Shown: in pieces, positions 33,501 to 46,001 of the stretch
Numbering within the stretch: the stretch's first letter is position 1
Layout: every line of letters begins with the position of its first letter
DNA from: Limanda limanda
Lineage: Eukaryota; Chordata; Actinopteri; Pleuronectiformes; Pleuronectidae
Assembly: GCF_963576545.1 (NCBI RefSeq)
Contig: NC_083646.1
Location: 24,440,027 to 24,504,026, forward strand
Direction: 5' to 3'
Length of the DNA: 64,000 nucleotides
Translations under genes and position numbers: made by a program
Notes under the pieces: model-generated
Databases searched by the model: none
What the model was told of the DNA's origin: nothing
What the model saw: the letters and a program-made list of their open reading frames with translations, nothing else

Positions 33501-35174
33501 AGAGGAGATTAGAGCTGTTGAGGAACCAAAATAGATTGATCAGATCGCATGATAAGAATAACGCAGGCCTTTGTTTGTTAATTCACATCTGAGTTTTTTT
33601 TTTTTTTCTTCCAGTGTTGTGTTTAACATTTCCCTGATCCTCCCCTTTTGTTTTACCTTAGCATCCTGTTATTTCATGATCGGTAAATATGGAAACGTCT
33701 CTATTTACACCTTGTAGTAATTAGGCTCCGTGCCTCCATAGATTAAAAAATAACCTAATTAGGAATATTTTTGTTTTGCTTGGCTCTGCACCTGTGCTGC
33801 AGTGTGTGTCTGTGCGTGAGTGGTTAGTGTGTAAGCGAGTGCTGGCCTCCAGGGTGGAGGTACACTGGGGGGAGTCGCACGGGGCCTCTGAGGCTGTCGG
33901 CACCGGGGCAGGGAACACACCCCGGGTCTATCTGCATTTAATCCCTATAGAGAGGTCACGTCTCTGTTCCTGCAAGAGCTCCTCCCTCGTGTGGAAGAAA
34001 ACACCTGCGATCCATTTAACAACCAATGTACTTAAAGAATCCCCAGGGGAGCCCCAAAACATGTGTGTGACTGTTTGTTTGTGTTTGTACATATTTGTGA
34101 TAAAAGGCCTGAGCCATATGTGCGTGTGCATGGATATTGTGCGAGGACATGGCTGCACACCTCAGTGGGACAGAAAGCACGACTTGACGTATCGTAGCAG
34201 ACACTTGAAATTACTTTTATGACTTTACTCTATCATCCCGAATTTGCCAGCGCGAGTCTTCTTCTCTGCTCTAACCATGTAACCTTTTACTCAAACCTGA
34301 CAGATGTAGAAGAAATGATGCCTTCCACCAGCGGAGGCCTGGCAGTCGGCAGGGCCCCGGCGTCTCCAACGGCGCCCAACACTACCGGAGGGCTCTGATA
34401 GAGATGATTTCAATTCTCCTCAGCCGTTTAATGATGGATGAACCTGCAGCTGCGGGAGCATTTGACAAGCCGCTGTCAGCTGTGACAACTGGGACTGAGT
34501 GAATGAAGGGAGGAAGGTGGGAAGGAGCAGATACATGTAGCGCCACGTGCAGACAGACCACAGATGATGGCAGATGGAGTGAAGGGTGGAATTGTTAAAA
34601 AAAAAAAAAAAAAAAGATCGCCGTTCAATCTGCGGCATTGGCAATATGGTGTCAGGAGACGTGACAGGCTGGCAGGTGGGCTGCTGCCGTCTGTGTCACT
34701 GACTGGGAGATCAGACCCGACATGCAGAGACTCCCACAGCCTGGGCTCCAGGTTCTGAAGCTCGTGATTGCAGCCGAGGCCGCGGTGACACATGAACTCA
34801 CCGAGTACACACACACACACACCCACGTTCGGGCACGTACACACACTCTGCGGGTGTAACGTTACATCGCCTATCGCTAATTACCGCCACAGTTCCAGCG
34901 TTCAGAGCCGGGGCTCCAAATTACACAGCTCCACCACAACAAGGGCGATGTGCCCAGCAGTCATTTGTCAGACTAATTATTTGTCTTGGGCTTGTAATTG
35001 TAGCGAGAACAGGTACTCAGGTAATTGTGTGGTAAGCTGCAGTGTTAAGTGATGCTTTCCCTCCATTTTCAGGCGAGATGAAGGGAGTGAAGACTGCGGT
35101 GCTGAAACACACGGTTCACTCCGGCCTCCCAGTCCGACACGGAGACTCAAAATATATGCCACGAAACCAGTCTC
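30595..35174. other. Unassigned sequence
   Basis: About 4.6 kb with no gene and no transposon I recognise. 30830-31380 is AT-rich. Short repeats are a 12-T run at 33598-33608, an A17 run near 34600-34616 and a short CA run at 34808-34822. The longest frame (33776-34222, 148 codons) has no recognisable domain. Confidence 0.45.
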
Positions 35175-35742
35175 ATAGTGAGGGCATTTTAGCAGATATT
35201 TGACCAATCTGGGAACTAAGTCCTTACCAAGAAATTTCTTCACAATTGTGTTCAGGAAGGTGTGTAATATCATGTCTTAAAATGTTGAAATTCAACTCCC
35301 ATGGGAAACCTCCTAAAAATTTGCTCAAAGTTTGGGTACCTGTAACTGATTTTTGAAAAATTGAAAATGTTAAATGGCTTCAGCATGTCTATCACTAGCT
35401 ACTAACTATGGCTGAAAATGCAGTGAGTGGGAAAAGTGGGGGTGGCTGTTTTTGCACTAAGGAGTAGTTTTGGTGAAAAACGAATGCTTGCAATCAACTC
35501 AGAATCATGAAAAACCACTAGTTTGACCCCTCACAAGTTACTTAAAGCCAAATTTAACATTTTAGATTTTTCAAAAATCGGTTACAGGTACCCCAACTTT
35601 GAGCAATTTTTTAGGAGGTTTCCCACGGGAGTTGAATTTCAACATTTTAAGACATGATATTACACACCTTCCTAAACACAATTGTGAAGACATTTCTTGG
35701 TAAGGATTTAGTTCCCAGATTTTCATATGTTGCCCTCACTAT
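35175..35742. mobile_element. Foldback element with ~200-bp inverted arms
   Basis: The left arm (35175-35380) and right arm (35545-35742) are reverse complements with only about nine substitutions and one short gap over the inner 170 bp that I compared by eye. Shared words include 'tgtgtaatatcatgtcttaa', 'atgttgaaattcaactccc' and 'gggaaacctcctaaaaa'. The loop (35381-35544) is unique and noncoding. Outermost bases are ATAGTGAGGGCA. No target duplication was clear. The structure fits a foldback-type MITE; as RNA it would form a very long hairpin. Family unknown to me. Confidence 0.88.
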
Positions 35743-37019
35743 CAGCTTTTTGAGAGGAAGAGGACAGCACCTTGATGTGAGGATCATCATCAGCATGGGT
35801 AATGGCTCCTTCCATTAGACTGGCTACTTGCTGAATATATGTAAATAATCCGGTCCCTGGTGTGTGCTGCATAATAAGTTCATTAATCACAATCCACAGT
35901 CAATGAAGGTAAAATATGGACGTACAAAGTAGAGTATTTAAGATCAGTCGAAGTCTCATATTTGTGAGCAATAGTTGTGGTAATTCAAAGGAGCACATTT
36001 CCACTTTGTGCAGTATTGTGCGGCTGCATGCGGATATAAACACACAGGCCACTGTCATTTGCAATGATGTCAGGCTCAGTAGCACTGTCACCTATCATCA
36101 TAATTATGACTGTGTTCTCTGTTATTCTTATTTTTAAATGTGTATCCCATGAATCCTCTCAGGGGCTGCACAGGGCCGACTGGACGCGATGTCAGGTTGA
36201 ATATTATAATGAGCAAAAAAATAAATAAACAACTCATCGAGAAATATAAACAGAGGAATTTGTGTATTTGCCCTGAATCCAACAGCAGCAGCAGCCCTCC
36301 CGCTGTCTGTGAGACTTGTCTGATCTGGACGATGGTCACCGGATTTCGCCCCGTGTCGCTTCCTGACGAGCAAATCAGTCTCACCACGCCAGCGTCTCCG
36401 GCCATCTTGTGATGCCGCTCCCGTGCCCAGTATGGCCCAGGGGTCTCCTCGTTCTCTTGTGTCAGGGAACATGCAAGCTGCCTGGAAAGGATCCATAACT
36501 ATCAGCGACAGCCGGGGCAGAGCGTGGCCGGCCTCATGCAGGAAAGGCCACTTCCACATGAAGAGGAAGAGACATCACAGAGTCCTCTACCTTCCCCTTA
36601 CCTTGCTCTAATGCGGTGCCTTGGCCGGGTCGTGTGGTTTGCATGGGGCTGGAAACGTCGTCTCTGTCATTAATATCAACGGGCACGCTGACAGTCTGCT
36701 GCTGATAAACAAAATGTTCCCTCTCATGAACAGAATGTGTTTGGGTGTCCGTCAGCATTCACCACCTCAGGTTCCTGCTCCAGGATTAAGTGTGTTGCAG
36801 CTCAACACAGTCACCGTCTGTGTAATGTGCGTGATCAGTGTGTCTGTGGAGGATGAGAATAAGGAGTAGGCGTGTGGTTTTTTTTTTTTTTTTTCGCTTT
36901 CTTTCTCCTTTTCTCTCTCTCCTTCTCTCTTTCTTTCTCTCCTCACGGTGGAGACACCACGGTGCCATCTGCTTTGCATTTGTTTAACAAAGATTTATTG
37001 TGCAGCAAGACACTAATCC

Positions 37020-37022
<3 letters not shown>
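35743..37022. other. Unassigned sequence
   Basis: No gene or transposon recognised. 36870-36945 is a T run followed by a CT-rich stretch. A 141-codon reverse frame at 36134-36559 shows no known domain. Confidence 0.42.

Positions 37023-37055
<33 letters not shown>
37023..37055. repeat. (CA)n microsatellite
   Basis: About 16 CA units. Confidence 0.95.
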
Positions 37056-37056
<1 letters not shown>

Positions 37057-38554
37057 CTCGCCTTCTTCTCGTCACAGGCCGCGAAGAGAAAAAAAAAAGT
37101 GAGGGATGTGGGATTGGAAACGCTTGGCGCTCTCTTTGTCAACTCTCACTCTGACGAGGGGAGAGAGAGCCGGCTGGCACACAGAGGTAGGAATGCCAAT
37201 TACGGCCTCCCCTGCCTCCGTGTGGCACACACCAACACGCCGATTCGGAGCTACAATTATAAACTTGTCATACACGTGTTTATGGAGAGGTGGAAGCATA
37301 CAAGTGCACGACTTTGAGCAAAAGAAATATAAAAGCGAGGAGAAATTGCTCATCTGTAGCTGCGCAAACGACAGGATTCGTTTGTAACGTGGCGCTGACG
37401 GTGTTTCACACTTCAGCATCAAACGTGTTTCAGTAGCAGAGGATTATCTTCTGCTCCTGAAGGGAAACCGGGTCAAAGTGGCTCTCGGGAACAGCTCTTC
37501 TCATGTCAGCTCGCCGAGCGGGACGATGTAGCTCGGCGTGTTGCTCCTCTCCGTCCTGTCCGGGTGAACCCTCGTATCCGCTGACTCCTCCTGCCCTCTT
37601 TGTCACCGCATGCCAGGGAGAGGAGCAGGGTCCCGGGGGGGGGCAGGGACCGCGTGCCCCCATGGCCACCCTGGAGCGGTGGTAGGGCCCCTCAGAGACG
37701 ACAGAGAGGTTAGAGGGCCCCTGTGATGCGCTGGTGTAGAGCCTGTCGAGCCTCCTCCGAAAACAGTCGCATGCATGCTACCCCACTCAAAGACAGGGCC
37801 GGGGGGGTGTGTGGGGGGGGTCCCCATCTGCCAACTGGTACTACCAGGGTGTTCGTCGTTTAGGGGCTAAACACCGAGACGGCACAAGCGTACACACAGC
37901 CGAGGCACAGGAGAGCATGTGTTCTTATGTATGCGCACTTGTACACAACGACGAACAAAATCACACAAACACACACACACACGTGCTCCACCAGGATGTA
38001 TCCCAGTACCCCCCCGATCCAGTGCCAGCGCTCAGTGCCGAGCCCTCCAACCTCAGGGTGAAGCCCCTGCCAGTTCACCTGCCAGGGCTGGACAAGCAGA
38101 GCACTTAGCGCCCCGGGAAGGCCACCCTCGCCCCCCCCAACCCCCCCGTCCACACCCACAGCGCTACTCGGGGTCAAGGAGGCTTCACCCCCCCCCCCCC
38201 CCTCCCTCTCTGTCTCTCCCGAGCACAGGGACTCGACATCCCGAGCTTCTGGAAGCCACTCGCTGCGTAAACGTTGCATTAGGAGGCAGTTACTTCCTGC
38301 AGCTTCTCATCTCATTTAGCAGATTTCTTAAGAGGGTATTTTCGTTTCAGACTGGATCGTTACATCAGTCACAAATCAAGTAAAATAATAAATGAAGAAG
38401 TAAACTTGTCATTGCCACAGTATGGAAACTTTACCGAAATCCTGGCGAACACATGCCTATCATGTTAAAGACAAATTCTTATTTTAAGACCTTTCATAAA
38501 ATGGAATCGCCAAAAAGACACAAAACTATAAAACAATTTGTCAAAATCCATGGC

Positions 38555-38557
<3 letters not shown>
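37056..38557. other. Unassigned GC-rich sequence
   Basis: Relatively GC-rich, with G runs at 37637-37646 and 37800-37820 and a C15 run at 38188-38202. Pro/Arg/Gly-rich frames of 74-154 codons cross it on both strands, which suggests bias rather than coding; none has a domain I recognise. Confidence 0.42.

Positions 38558-38640
<83 letters not shown>
38558..38640. repeat. (GT)n microsatellite, 83 bp
   Basis: GT array with a single GAGT interruption near 38604. Confidence 0.97.
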
Positions 38641-38642
<2 letters not shown>

Positions 38643-39449
38643 AGTAGGGAAAAAAGGGGAGGAATACAATACAGTAATCAAATGACTCCATCTGTGTGGT
38701 TTTCCAAGCCAGAATTCATTACTTTTACGGTGGTATTTATTGCCTTGAGAAAAAGAGCCTCCACTTCTCCCCATGTGCTAAATGAGCCTGTTGTTGCCGT
38801 GCGCTTCCTGCTGTGCGGCGCTGCATTGATGAGACGAAGGCCTGTGACTGAAAAGAAGAGACGTGAATGAGAGAGACGACGGAGATGAAAAGAGAGATAT
38901 CCACCCTGGGAATGCAAGCAAACAAGAGGATGTGGCCAGTTTTTCTCATGACCCCTTTTTTTAGTTTAAGGAAAAAAAAGAGTAAAGAAACACTCTTTTT
39001 TTTTCCAGCCGTGGTATTGGCCAGAGCTTTGCACATTTCATCCCCCATTGAAATTGCAATCAATCACTCTGAGCGAGCAGGATGGTTTCATAAGGAATGT
39101 GACCTGGTTTAATGGGAGCTGTGCATTACAAGACTGGTACACAGAACCCAGACTGACACGTGTTGTTGTGAGGGAATGGAAATGCAGTGGTGTGAATGTT
39201 TGCATGCTAAATGATGAACAGTATATTCACATAAAACTGCTGAATGTAGTGAAGGTTGAGACTCTTACCAGTTTATAGTTTGTCCTTGTATTTTATATGA
39301 GAGTAAAGCTTCTGTTTAGAATTTGTTGCATTCTTTTTACTTAACAAACTGAATATTATGTGATATCCTTTGGGCTTTGAACAAGTACATTTTGGATATG
39401 TTAACATTTTGAGGCATATTGTTGTACAGGTAAATTACAACATGTTAAT
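38641..39449. other. Unassigned sequence
   Basis: No gene or repeat recognised. Confidence 0.42.
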
Positions 39450-39843
39450 AAACTGGTTTCAGACATGCACTTAAGTGTGGACATTTTTCAGAGGGTCTGT
39501 ATGTGAAAAAAACCAAATGTCTGAAAACGCTCCTACCACCTCCCAATAAAATGTCCAGAAAACATTCACAGCGAGCGGGTGGGTGTGTTGATGTTGTTTC
39601 TAACACACAACAATGTGAAACTGGAAGAATAGAAATATCTCAGGATGAAAAAGAGGAGCCGTAGAAGACAAAGATGTCAACTTGGAAAGAGAGGATTCAA
39701 GCGCTTTTAATGATTAGGAACGACACACACACAAAAAGCAAATAACTCCCCCCCCCCCCTCACCACACTGTTCTCCTGTTGGATTCAAACTTCAGGAAAT
39801 TAGATCTGGAGATTTTTCAGGATTCATGTCTGAAAATGGTTTT
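39450..39843. mobile_element. TTTCAGACATG-family MITE, copy 2
   Basis: A 394-bp element. Left end AACTGGTTTCAGACATG; reverse complement of the right end AACCATTTTCAGACATG: the terminal repeats match at 13 of 17 positions, with the last 11 bases identical. The interior shares 'gatgttgtttctaacacaca' and 'tcaggatgaaaaagaggagc' with copy 1. Contains a C run at 39750-39760. Noncoding. Confidence 0.8.
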
Positions 39844-39930
39844 ACTTTTGGAAGAGCAGAGCTGTTCGAATTCCCCGAGTGTCCTGTATTTATGCTCAAA
39901 TAAGACAATCAGCAGCTCATATACATTATG

Positions 39931-40207
39931 TGCGGTGGCTGTGGCTGAAGGGTAGAGCGGTTGCCTCCAACCTGAAGGTCGGTAGTTCGATCCCCAGTCT
40001 GACCCATCTGTATGCTGAAGTGTCCTTGGGCAAGATGCTGAACCCTGATTTGGCCTCATAGAACAACAAAGTGCTGCTAATAGATGCACTGTATGAATGT
40101 GTGTATGAATGGGTGAATGTAAAACTGTACTGTAAAGCGCTTTGAGCGGTCATCAAGACTAGAAAAGCGATATATAAATACAAAACCATTTACCATTTAC
40201 CATTTAC
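39931..40207 (+). mobile_element. tRNA-derived SINE, nearly full length
   Basis: The tRNA-like head has an A-box-like TGGCTGAAGGG (39942-39952) and a B-box AGTTCGATCC (39984-39993), the internal RNA polymerase III promoter. The body contains 'gtgtccttgggcaagatgct', 'gtaaagcgctttgagcggtc' and 'atatataaatac', and the 3' end is about three TTTACCA units. It matches from memory an abundant fish SINE. This is the best preserved of four copies in the window; the others are at 4608, 63211 and 63811. Confidence 0.88.
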
Positions 40208-40354
40208 AGTGATATCAGACTTATGACCATGTCGGCCTACACAGAATTTGTTTTTGTCTTTGCTCAGACATAGAGAAACACTTTAAATGTTTAGTTTCTC
40301 AACAAACTGTAGGATTGTGAGAAACCTATTAGGTTTTTCTAAATAAAATCAAGG

Positions 40355-40530
40355 GCAGTTTTCTATTCAAGGAGCTTTTCTTCTCTACCGTCACTGAGAG
40401 TCTGCTCGTGGCGACAAGTGTTGAGTTTCTCTCCATAATACTGCAAGGTTTCGACCCTTCTCAGTCAAGAGCCTTAATATAATATATGTGTTGATACATG
40501 ATTTACTCAAATTGAATTGACTTTTTAAGA
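40355..40530 (+). mobile_element. Decayed LINE 3' tail
   Basis: 'ttgagtttctctccataata', 'ctgcaaggtttcgaccctt', 'gagccttaatataat' and the terminal 'aaattgaattgact' follow in order a common fish LINE 3' end (GGGTTTCTCT..TGTAAGGTC..CTTGAGG..AATTGAATTGAA). Heavily mutated; no coding part. Confidence 0.55.
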
Positions 40531-40879
40531 TTTTTTTCTATGACAATTGCATTCATCTTTATGTCACTGTGCACAGTCTGTAACCTCTGCTCTTCTCCTT
40601 GGCACAGTGAGCCTTTTTGTAATGGTGGCGCTGTAAGTGCGTCTCCATCATTGCGTGGTACTTATGTGGATGCTTTGCAATTACCTGCTGATAGACAAGT
40701 ATGGCTCATGTCCACTATACTTAACAATGCCCAAGGTAGGAGGTTCGGCTGCAGCCTTTGCATAGGATCCGATATGCAAAGTCCTGCTGGATAAACAGCC
40801 TAAGATGAGTGAGCCCGGGCCTTCTATGTGTTTCATGTCCAGGTCAGGGGGGGTCAGTCAGTGTGTGTGTGTGTGCTTG
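40531..40879. other. Unassigned sequence
   Basis: Nothing recognised, except a short GT run at 40860-40875. Confidence 0.4.
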
Positions 40880-41535
40880 TGGGAGCAGGCCTTGCTGTGT
40901 GATGAAGGGGGGGTTGTAGAGTGAGAAGGGCAGATTTGAGGATGGTGATTGCCTTTGGGAAGAAAGTGTTGTTGTGGCAGGTGGTGCTGCACTGATGCAC
41001 AAGAACTGTCAAGAGGGTAAGATATCAAATAGGTGCTTGTCTGGCCAGAGAGGGCCAGCAGCGCTCCTCCCTCTGCCCTCTACTCCGCTCCTCCGTCCTG
41101 CAGGTCTCTGATGGAGGGCGAGCAACACAACGCTCACCTCTCCACTCCTCAAATCACATCCTGCTGGGTTGAGAAAAGGCAGAGGCACTGGGGTTGATGC
41201 AGTTAAACCCGGTGACATGTTGACATGGCATCCCGAGTAGACGTAGGAGGAACATCCTGCGTCGGGCTCGTTAATTACATTGGAGATGTTTGCATCCTAT
41301 TTAATGGTGTTGCAGATGGTGGTCCCCCAGGAACGTGAATGACTTCACTGTGTTCACAGGAGCTCCGTTTGGGCCTGTGGGTTCTCCTGGACGTCAGTGC
41401 TCACCTCCACCATCTGGACCGTGTTACGCTAAAGATCGCTGATTGCACAACTAGACGGCATTCTGCCACCCTCCTTGTGTGTTTAGGCGGACTATTACGG
41501 AGCCATTAACAAACTTCAGGAGCTTGACTGAGCGA
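40880..41535 (-). mobile_element. Decayed LINE fragment (3' part of reverse transcriptase gene)
   Basis: Reverse-strand copy resembling a Rex/L2-like fish LINE. The + strand shows degenerate family words in order: 'gaggatggtgattgccttt', 'gggaagaaagtgtt', 'gggctcgttaattacattgg', 'ggtcccccaggaacgtgaat', 'cacaggagctccgtt' and 'aacttcaggagcttgactga'. No frame is open across it. An ORF fragment with inserted unrelated stretches is likely. Confidence 0.6.
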
Positions 41536-41867
41536 GAGCGTGATCAGGGTTTGGACGAGTGAGCAAAAACCAGCACAGAGCAGTTTTAACTTCATTTGTA
41601 TTGGCTTGTTTCCCTAAGATTCAACCAGGGATCGGTAAAAGAATACTGAAATGTTTTTTTGTGTGTGTGTCAGATCAAACACTTGCAGGATTTGACGTTG
41701 TACAATGTGATTTTTTTGGCAAATACAAATTTGAATTGAGTCTCCCACTGACCGTTTATTTCAAATTGTTGATTGAGATAGAGCTGAAGGTTCTGCGTGT
41801 GATTTATCGTCATACGGTGTCGCGGTACGTTTTTCCAGATGTTTGATTTTATTCTCCTGTGTAGTTT

Positions 41868-42210
41868 CAAGTTCAAGGTTAAATGTTCCAGTTTTATTTG
41901 TCATGTATAAGTTAACACAGGGTCAACAGTACAATGAAAGTGTTTGACGAGCAATAAAATAAAAGAGCAATGATAAGTGTAAATTTAAACAAAATAAAGT
42001 AAAAATAACTCAATGTTTAAAAAATCTAATGCAGTGCATACTAATATATACATTGCAGGATGCAAGTGTAAAATCAAAGTGACAAGTACATAATTTATAA
42101 GAATATCTAGTCTATATACAAGTTGTTGTACATTTTCCAGAGGTGAGTAAGCAAAACAATGAACCCACACAAGACAGAGTGCAACCTGAATAAAATATGT
42201 TGAGTATCAG
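41868..42210 (-). mobile_element. LINE 3' tail, same family as the 17.3-kb LINE
   Basis: On + it reads 'agtttcaagttcaaggtt' then 'ttttatttgtcatgtataag', 'ttaacacagggtcaacagta' and 'caatgaaagtg'. The 17.3-kb LINE has 'ttttatttgtcatatgcag', 'ttaacacagggtcaccagta' and 'caatgaaagtgg'. This is therefore a second reverse-strand 3' end of that family. The upper boundary is approximate. Confidence 0.75.
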
Positions 42211-43129
42211 AAGAACAGTAATTGAGAAGGAGTGTAGTCCACATTTATTAGCCTATAAGTTTTGCTCCCTAATATTTTTTATATTTCTTTTCCCACATGA
42301 TGCTGAGATTCAGGGGAAAAAAGTTGGTTTTCATTCTGTGAGAAAATGAGACAGAAATTAAAAAGCAACCCACACTGACAAAACAGGGACATCCAGTAAA
42401 AGATATGAAGACAAATGCCGACAGAAAGTGCTGTTCTCTGCGGTCCACCGTCACAATGGACCTGCTGCTAAACTGCTTTGAATTTGCCTGCAAAAAAAAG
42501 CTAATACTATCTCTGTCTTCCTTTTATATGCAAGTTTTTAAACATAATCTAAGCCCCAGGGACAGCTGAAATTGCACCACGCATGACATGTATTGGTAAA
42601 TCCTAAAAACTGGAAAAGAAGAAAAAGAAAAACCGACTGTTTTATTCTTCCAGAAAGCAATTTCTCTCCCTTCCATGAGGCAACTTTCTGTTTTAACACT
42701 TTAACATATTGCATTTTTAAGGTGAATGAAAATGGTGTAAAGACTCGAGACATCCTGCAGGAAACAGCCCTGCCTTAGGTGGGTGAAGTCATTACCTCTC
42801 TATCCTCATCCATTTCACCTGAAAAAAAGAACGGGAAATCGTATATAAATGCGCACCTATGTCATATGCAGTGCATGCACACCCAAACACCTCTCGCACA
42901 CCTAATTAAAACAACAACAATGTGGAGGAGAGGACGGGTCCAAAGGGAGACGGCCTGCAAAACATGCGGTTTCATCCGTGTTATTGTTTATTGTATTTAC
43001 CTCCACTGTACCTCCTTCCTCATCCTCCTTCTCCACCCTCCGGTTCTCCATCTTCTGTGCATGATTTACTTCCCAATCCCTTCAGCCTCTCCCTTCGGCT
43101 CTCCCCCCGCCACTAATTTACCCTAAAAA
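42211..43129. other. Unassigned sequence
   Basis: No gene or repeat recognised. Confidence 0.42.
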
Positions 43130-43420
43130 CCTGCTGCTTTTGCCATGTACAATTACAAAGGGGAGTGCTAGTTAATGCGCACTAATAATGTTCAAGCTGA
43201 GAAGGTTTGTCGGTAATAATTACTTCCCGCAGAATGAGTTATAGTAGGCGCAAGATGTGTATAAATACCGACTGTTATTTTGCCTAATTTTCAATTTCCA
43301 GTGCGATGTGATTGTCGCCTGTTGCTAAGTAAATCACTTTGTTTTGTGTGTGAAATCTGTCAGAGGTGACAACGAGGAGAGGGGAAGAACAGAAATGTCA
43401 ACTTAGATCCATGCTGAGAG
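43130..43420. promoter_or_regulatory. Candidate conserved noncoding block
   Basis: Repeat-free, with clustered AT-core motifs (CTAGTTAATGCG, CACTAATAATG, GGTAATAATTACTTCC) and a TATAAATA-like word (GTATAAATACC, 43260-43270). No gene is visible downstream in either direction, so the TATA-like word is not called a promoter. Confidence 0.25.
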
Positions 43421-44875
43421 TGAAAACAGTAATTTAATCCAACACCGTAATGATTTTCATTTCATTACATTTTTTTTTGAGCGGTAACAACAATTACTGA
43501 ATCGTTGACTCTCATCACAGGTACACAACAAAAAAAAATAGCCTTAAAAACCGGCGAAGAGGAGAGTGTGTGTGACAGCACGTCCCTTCAAAGTGGATCA
43601 AATTCCAATCTAAGATTGCCTCCTTGGATAATGTGGAAATATTAGAGAAGCCTTGATCTAAAATGGAGCATGGAAATGAAGTGGCAGAGGGAGCCCTGAG
43701 GACAGGAGCAGACACAGCGCCGGGCCCGGACCTACATACCTCTGGGAGGCAGCGAGCACAGCCTGCCTCTCCTATGTAAATGTCCCATTCCACACATTAG
43801 TCATACTGCCTTCACCGTACACTAAAGTGCGCCTCGCCCATCAAAACCCTGCCTGCCTCCATGAAGATCCTTCCAATGTTCCACAGATAAACCCCAGAGG
43901 CCGTTCTGTACCCCCCTCCACCGCCCCCACCTCCAGGACCACAGAGCGGCTGATTGGTTACATACCCCAGGTAAATGGTGGGAATTCTAATGGGACTCTT
44001 GGAATGCTGATGTCAGGAATTTTCTGATAATTTAAAATTAATACAATATGTGACAAAAAAAAAACCCTCTTGTCTTCTCTCTTTTAACTACATTTCCCAA
44101 TTTTTTTTTTTCAATTATACATTTTATAATTAATCATTTGAGATTGCACAGATTACATAAATCAATGAGATAAAAAGTGGCAAATAAATGATGGATTGAC
44201 AGAGTGGAAAAGCAGGAATCAACATTTACTCGGTCTCTGGCTACTGATCACTGTAACTATTGACTTTCACATGATTGTTGATTTGTTTCTGGTAGTAATG
44301 CACTGTCAGGCACGGAGCCTTAAATTACATGTTGTAAACCAACTGAGCCAGGAGCAGCACACCAGGTCCATTACTTCCCTGAAGCCTCATGAGCTCCACC
44401 TCATGGCCCTGCCTCCGTGCACAGCGCTGCCCTGTCCCACACCATCAGTCCCCTCTTCTTCCTGCTCTGTTTCTATTGTTGAGAGGCCACGTCTGGGCCA
44501 AACCGGCTAATTTATTCCGCAATTAATTGGTCTCGGGCTGGACAGCTGATTAAAACCTGTAATCGCTTACAGAGGAGGGGAGGGAAGGGGGGGGGATTAA
44601 ACGGAGGGTCGGAGTTCTGCTGCTAACCAGACGTCTCACAGTCCGACCAGCTTCACTTCACAGTGTTTGTGGTTTCATTTGGTTTATTGAATTTTATTTA
44701 CACAGTTTAAACAACATTATCATTATATTTGTAGCTCTGTGTGTTGGCCTGTTTGCATGTACACTGCACCAAGGAGACAAGGAATGAGTAAAATAGGATA
44801 CAAAAATGTGATATATATCTTTTAAAGCTGCGCCGTTTGATTTATTTTACTGGAATGTCTCTCAGTGGAGTTCAT
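43421..44875. other. Unassigned sequence with one AT-core-rich patch
   Basis: No gene. 44500-44570 has GGCTAATTTATT, GCAATTAATTGG and CTGATTAAAAC within 60 bp, similar in texture to the candidate regulatory blocks. T and A runs lie at 44057-44065 and 44100-44112. Confidence 0.4.
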
Positions 44876-45110
44876 ACCTCGACCGAGGCCCAACAGCCTC
44901 CTTAAATCCAATCAAGCTGCACCAAATTACACACACTCACAGAGATCAGCCCCATGAACATACCAGGTTTTTTCATCAAGGGTAAAATATTTTGGAAAAA
45001 AAGGTATCATGCAATTTTTTGGATCAGCTTTTAGATCCATTTTTTTTATAAGACTGCTGATAAACAAACCAACGCAAAAGAATCTGGAACATAACCTCCT
45101 TGCAAGAGGT
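44876..45110 (-). mobile_element. CTCCRCCAAGG-type MITE, reverse copy
   Basis: 235 bp. On - it begins ACCTCTTGCAAGGAGGTTAT and ends in GGGCCTCGGTCGAGGT, matching the ends of the element at 21237-22125 (CTCCACCAAGGAGG and GGGCCTTGGTGGAG). Internal 'ggatcagc' and 'aaaatattttggaaaaaaag' are on the + strand. It appears complete and uninterrupted, unlike the 21-kb copy. Confidence 0.72.
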
Positions 45111-45538
45111 AATAATTACAAGGTCACTCGTGAAAAACCCATTTGAAATGATCACCTGACTGCACTCCCCACTAATTTCTTCCATGAAGTAGGTGCCATC
45201 AACCCAACCTCCTTTTGTATTTGGTTCAGCGTCATTCCTTTTATCAGCCCTAAAGACATCTTGTTTCAGCTAAAGAGCTTTGATAAACCCACCATACGTT
45301 GCCTCACCAGCATCGAACAGCAGACTAAGTTAGCTGCTGTTGGTGGAGGTAAAATGAAACTTATTTGCATTCTGGCTGGCAGATGAATATGTTATCAGCA
45401 TGATAGAGTGACAGTTCTCTTATTATACACTTTAATTTTGCTTCCCTCATAAACAAAAAAAAAGGTTCAGATTTAAAACCTCAGCAGCCTGGTCTTTCTC
45501 TGCAGCTGTTAGAGCCTTGTGTGTCAGTGACAGTAGTT
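45111..45538. other. Unassigned sequence
   Basis: No gene or repeat recognised. Confidence 0.4.
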
Positions 45539-46001
45539 TGCAGCTTTCAGACGTGACCTGCGGGTTAAGTCCGAAGAATTGAGTCCCGGAGTTTGCCACA
45601 CATGACATTTCACACATGTACAACTCAGCAGAAGGTTCTCTGCACAGACGTGTTCACAACAGCTCCAAATCCTCCGTATTACTCAGGCGAGAGGTGAAGC
45701 AGCCAGGTGCAGCAGGTAGAAACAGGATGTGATGTAGTAATATCATATAACAAGATTTTCATACAGACACCGGCATCAGCTCTTATCACCAAAATATTTC
45801 ATTTTCGTCTGTGTCATCTACATGTGTGTCACCGCTTTTTCACCTGGAGATTTTTTTTTTTTTGTGTTTGTCTGACACCCATTAAAGGCATCATGAACCC
45901 CCCCACTCACTCACTCGGGGGTCCCCTTTGTGTTCACACATGCTCCTGCATCCAGAGTAAATACGGTGACCTGCTGAGTTCAGAACATGTATGAAAGCAG
46001 C
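45539..46001. mobile_element. TTTCAGACATG-family MITE, copy 3
   Basis: Left end TGCAGCTTTCAGACGTGACC; reverse complement of the right end GCTGCTTTCATACATG. The interior shares long stretches with copy 4 at 57760: 'ttctctgcacagacgtgttc', 'acaacagc', 'aaatcctcc', 'caggcgagaggtg' and 'agcagcc'. Noncoding; the 95-codon frame across it is incidental. Confidence 0.8.

Noticed and set aside
39984..39993. tRNA gene suggested by A-box and B-box
   Set aside because: The boxes are the tRNA-like head of a SINE with the same body and tail as other copies; no cloverleaf acceptor stem or anticodon arm was seen.
43260..43270. TATA-like word GTATAAATACC as a promoter
   Set aside because: No transcript start, open reading frame or exon nearby; AT-rich words of this kind are expected by chance.
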